Positions 24,235 to 26,947 of a stretch of DNA of 26,947 bases are shown here, one piece after another (the stretch's first letter is position 1; each line of letters opens with the position of its first letter). Origin of the DNA: a bacterium (GTDB lineage: Bacteria > Latescibacterota > Latescibacteria > Latescibacterales > Latescibacteraceae); contig JAJFUH010000184.1 in the NCBI GenBank assembly GCA_021372535.1, positions 1-26,947 of the forward strand, written 5' to 3'. Below the pieces are notes generated by a model, which was given only the letters and a program-made list of their open reading frames with translations, made no database searches and was not told the origin of the DNA. The position numbers were made by a program, and so were the translations under genes.

Positions 24235-24972
24235 TCAGTACGGCGGTTCCTCACGGATTTCGTCGAACAGCGATCTGGCAGCCTTAATTTCATCGGAGCT
24301 GCCATGGATAAGGAGCCTTACCGAGCCCTCGGCGCCGCGAATGCCTCCTGCCGCGATCTGGAAAGCTTCCGCTCCGGTCAGCAGCTTAATCGCTTCTATC
24401 TCCGTGATAATGATGCCTGTCATGGGCATGAGGGAACTGCCGGGATTTTCCTCCATGCAGAGCGAAGAGACTTCGACAATATCAGATGATATCTCCTTTT
24501 CAAGGCCGACCGGAATGACCAGACGGATTTTCATACCGTAAAGCGGCCCCCAGAATCCGCCGACAGTGCCGCCAACTGGATGACCGATGAGACAGCCTGC
24601 GATATTCTTTTTATAGTTAAGAGCGTTGGCGCCTTTTATTATGACATCGCCCGGTTTCATGTTTTTTGCCGCTTCGATGACGGTTTCGCCTGACTGGTGG
24701 ATTTCTCCGTGACGGATCAATACATCGTGCATGATTGTTTCGGATTTCACAATACCCGGAAACGGTTTCGGCGGCAGGGTCAGTCCCGTTGTATAGGCAA
24801 ACTTCTCAACTTCATGCCCGAGAAATTCCTCGGCCACGTAAGAACAGGTTGTGCCGCGGCAGATGCCGATGATTCCGTTGTTCAGCGCGGTCTTGACTGC
24901 CGGGTGACGTTTGACACCGCGGGCAATAAGCCGCTTTGACTGCGAAACAGTGAGAACGGTTTCCATTTTCAT
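24235..24972 (-). CDS. conserved protein of unknown function inside the envelope cluster
   Basis: I do not recognise this 245-residue protein. It lacks a signal peptide or membrane helix, so it is probably cytoplasmic. Visible blocks: KRLIARGVKRHPAVKTAL (12-29), GIIGICRGTTCSYVAEEFLG (33-52) with two cysteines, a Gly-rich HPVGGTVGGFWGPLYG around 129-146, and GIRGAEGSVRLLIHGS around 208-225. The mix of GTT and Gly-rich turns suggests a nucleotide- or cofactor-binding alpha/beta fold, but no standard Walker or Rossmann motif is seen. It sits 95 bp after the DUF58 gene and 166 bp before the ABC operon, same strand. ATG at 24972 is used; 24966 is also possible, with no clear ribosome site for either. 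It could be unrelated to its neighbours. Confidence 0.65.
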   Translation of the reverse strand: MKMETVLTVSQSKRLIARGVKRHPAVKTALNNGIIGICRGTTCSYVAEEFLGHEVEKFAYTTGLTLPPKPFPGIVKSETIMHDVLIRHGEIHQSGETVIEAAKNMKPGDVIIKGANALNYKKNIAGCLIGHPVGGTVGGFWGPLYGMKIRLVIPVGLEKEISSDIVEVSSLCMEENPGSSLMPMTGIIITEIEAIKLLTGAEAFQIAAGGIRGAEGSVRLLIHGSSDEIKAARSLFDEIREEPPY

Positions 24973-25067
24973 GACTGTCGGGTCCTGTGTATTCCTTTAT
25001 TATTATCCCGGTCTGAAAAAGTCGGCCGGAATAAATATCACAACGCTTATAATCGGACGGTTTTTTA

Positions 25068-25946
25068 TTAACGGTACTGCCGCATCCGTTTTCTGAAAAA
25101 CCGTATCAGTTCCTCGTCATAGCTTTTTCCGGTTCTCAGGTCGATCCTGTCAATGCCCGCCCGCTTGAAAAAATCGATAAGGCCGTTCTGCCTTTTCTGT
25201 ACGGCGAGCCAGTAATTCTTTCTGAGAGCCCGGGAAGACGTATCAATCAGGCGAATGCGCCCCGTTTCCGCATCTTCGAAAGCGACCACCCCGGAATCGC
25301 TCATGATTTCCTCCCGCTCATCCGTAATTGTGACAGCAATGAGGTCGTGTTTCCGGGATGCAACGTTCATGGCCGACTCGAATCCCCTGTCGAGGAAATC
25401 CGAGATCACGAATACGATCGATTTTCGCTTCAGGATGCGGTTCACATGTTCCACCGCCGCTGTGATGCTCGTCCCTGTACCTTCGGGTTTGAAATAGAGT
25501 ATCTCACGGATAACCCGGAGGACATGTTTGACGCCTTTTTTCGGCGGAATATAAAGCTCTATCCTGTCGGTGAACATGATGAGCCCGACACGGTCGTTGT
25601 TTTTTATGGCGCTGAAGGCAAGAACCGCCGACACCTCGGCGGCGAGCTCCTCCTTTGAGGACCCCCTGCTTCCGAACAGCCCGCTGCCGGAAACATCCAC
25701 TACGAGTATAACGGTCAGCTCGCGTTCTTCATTATACGTCCTGATATAGGGGTGTCCCGTTCTGGCGGTCACATTCCAGTCGATAAGACGGATATCGTCC
25801 CCGATACCGTATTCGCGAACTTCGGCGAATTCAATACCGGTTCCCTTGAAGACCGAATGGTATTCCCCGCTGAAAACATCGTTGACAAGACGTTTTGTCC
25901 GAAGCTCTATCCCCTTGACTTTTTTTGCAATTTCTTCCGGCAGCAT
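25068..25946 (-). CDS. DUF58 domain protein (VWA-like)
   Basis: A 292-residue soluble protein of the DUF58 family, the usual partner of MoxR. The family signature appears as DDIRLIDWNVTARTGHPYIR (about 50-69), followed by the metal-site-like DVSGSGLFGS (about 83-92) and VGLIMFTDRIELYIPPKKG (about 119-137). The C-terminal part carries a VWA-like fold with FVISDFLDRGF. It starts 3 bp after the moxR stop, so the two are certainly in one operon. In other bacteria the MoxR-DUF58 pair is thought to chaperone or activate VWA-domain proteins such as BatA and BatB, encoded further along here on the same strand. Confidence 0.92.
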   Translation of the reverse strand: MLPEEIAKKVKGIELRTKRLVNDVFSGEYHSVFKGTGIEFAEVREYGIGDDIRLIDWNVTARTGHPYIRTYNEERELTVILVVDVSGSGLFGSRGSSKEELAAEVSAVLAFSAIKNNDRVGLIMFTDRIELYIPPKKGVKHVLRVIREILYFKPEGTGTSITAAVEHVNRILKRKSIVFVISDFLDRGFESAMNVASRKHDLIAVTITDEREEIMSDSGVVAFEDAETGRIRLIDTSSRALRKNYWLAVQKRQNGLIDFFKRAGIDRIDLRTGKSYDEELIRFFRKRMRQYR

Positions 25947-25949
25947 GGA

Positions 25950-26939
25950 TTATGGCACCTTTACATGCTCGAAGACTTTCCTGATGATATCATCGGTGCC
26001 GGTTTGCTCAGCCTCGGCCTCGTAGGTCAGGATGATCCGGTGGCGCATGACATCCGGGCCAATGACCTTGATGTCCTCGGGTATAACATAACCGCGTCCG
26101 CGAAGGAAAGCATGGGCTTTCGCGGCAATCGCAAGAAATATGGAAGCCCTCGGGGATGCACCGTAATCGATAAGCGTGGCAAGCTCTTTGAGGCCTGCTT
26201 CCGACGGATTCCTCGTCGCAAAGACGATATCGAGAATGTAACGCTTTACTTTTTCATCCACATAGATGGTTTTGATCACCTCGCGAATATGCCGTATCTG
26301 ATCGAGACTGATGACCTGCCCGACCTCGGTTTTGGGAGTGAAGGCGTTCAATTCGAGAATCTGAAACTCCTCTTCCTTGGACGGATACCCAACGAGCACC
26401 TTGAACATGAACCGGTCCACCTGAGCTTCGGGCAGCGGATAGGTTCCTTCCTGCTCGATGGGATTCTGCGTTGCGAGAACGAGGAACGGATCGGGAAGAG
26501 GATAGGTATGGTCGCCGATAGTAACCTGATGTTCCTGCATCGACTCGAGAAGGGCGCTCTGTACTTTTGCCGGGGCGCGGTTTATTTCATCGGCAAGCAC
26601 GATATTGGTGAAGACCGGGCCTTTTTTAGGGATAAATTCGCCGGTTTTCTGATTGAAGATGAGCGTGCCCACCAGATCGGCGGGTAAAAGATCGGGTGTG
26701 AACTGAATCCGCCGGAAATTGGCATGTATCGAAGCCGCGAGCGTGCTCACCGTCAGCGTTTTCGCAAGACCCGGGACACCCTCGAGCAAAATGTGGCCAC
26801 CGGTAAAAAGTCCGATCAGCAGCCGTTCCACCATGTTCTGCTGGCCGACGATCACTTTTCCGACCTCATGGATGAGCGATCTGACCTGGCCGCTTTCGGC
26901 GGCTATTTTTTCATTAAGGCTGATAATATCCTGCTGCAC
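25950..26939 (-). CDS. MoxR family AAA+ ATPase (5' end possibly beyond the window)
   Basis: A 329-residue AAA+ protein of the MoxR family, a chaperone-like ATPase for metal insertion or complex assembly. Walker A GVPGLAKT (54-61), Walker B IVLADEINRAPAKVQ (from 113), sensor 1 ATQNPIEQEGTYPLPEAQVDRF (from 156), and a C-terminal lid domain with GASPRASIFLAIAAKAHAFLRGR. The visible start is GTG at 26939, 8 bases from the window edge, with no ribosome site in view. The frame is still open to the edge (codons ACT CTG precede), so the true start may lie further out. First visible gene of the leftward MoxR-Gld-Bat cluster. Confidence 0.93.
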   Translation of the reverse strand: MQQDIISLNEKIAAESGQVRSLIHEVGKVIVGQQNMVERLLIGLFTGGHILLEGVPGLAKTLTVSTLAASIHANFRRIQFTPDLLPADLVGTLIFNQKTGEFIPKKGPVFTNIVLADEINRAPAKVQSALLESMQEHQVTIGDHTYPLPDPFLVLATQNPIEQEGTYPLPEAQVDRFMFKVLVGYPSKEEEFQILELNAFTPKTEVGQVISLDQIRHIREVIKTIYVDEKVKRYILDIVFATRNPSEAGLKELATLIDYGASPRASIFLAIAAKAHAFLRGRGYVIPEDIKVIGPDVMRHRIILTYEAEAEQTGTDDIIRKVFEHVKVP

Positions 26940-26947
26940 CAGAGTCC

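Noticed and set aside
25752-26687. 311-codon plus-strand frame opposite moxR and the DUF58 gene
   Set aside because: Antisense to two genes with full motif sets; its composition reflects their codon pattern.

Overview
The window is a chromosomal segment of a Gram-negative bacterium. Signal peptides, periplasmic proteins and an aerotolerance (Bat) cluster point to two membranes. Moderate GC content, a Minf_1886-type conserved protein, an archaeal-style pyruvoyl arginine decarboxylase and a Gld-like ABC exporter suggest an uncultivated or deep-branching phylum, possibly near the FCB or PVC groups. I cannot name the phylum from sequence alone. Coding density is high. No rRNA, tRNA, CRISPR array, phage or transposase gene was seen.

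Left part (1-10756), mostly metabolism and housekeeping. tsaB (minus) diverges from a radical SAM protein. Then follow, all on the plus strand, a DAHP synthase (aroF) and a tightly packed polyamine operon: pyruvoyl arginine decarboxylase, agmatinase and a deoxyhypusine-synthase-like enzyme. The first two would turn arginine into agmatine and agmatine into putrescine. The third probably uses polyamines in an NAD-dependent aminobutyl transfer. Next come a KamA-like radical SAM aminomutase with an altered substrate pocket, a Minf_1886-family protein translationally coupled to a YifB/ComM AAA+ protein, and a GAF/HD-GYP regulator with a receiver domain that cannot be phosphorylated in the usual way.

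Middle part (10757-13194). A compact stress operon encodes an ECF sigma factor, a zinc-finger anti-sigma factor with one membrane span, and a secreted Spy/CpxP-like protein. It has a good sigma70-type promoter and a perfect 17-bp palindrome upstream. It ends in a convergent intergenic region with two related REP-like hairpins.

Right part (13195-26939). A run of twelve minus-strand genes, read right to left: MoxR ATPase, DUF58 protein, an unrecognised conserved protein, ABC ATPase, ABC-2 permease, GldG-like protein, DUF4340 protein, a membrane-anchored BatD-like protein, then BatA, BatB, BatC, BatD and BatE. From the ABC ATPase onward the genes abut or overlap, so a Gld-type ABC system and the Bat von Willebrand factor A cluster appear to form one transcription unit. 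MoxR/DUF58 lie just upstream on the same strand. The likely joint role is assembly or quality control of a cell-envelope complex, but the substrate is unknown.

Most interesting points: the bacterial deoxyhypusine-synthase-like enzyme that keeps the catalytic lysine but lacks a key histidine; the aminomutase with Gln where lysine 2,3-aminomutase has Asp293; the merged MoxR-Gld-Bat cluster with an unknown gene inside it; and several unexplained palindromes and hairpins.
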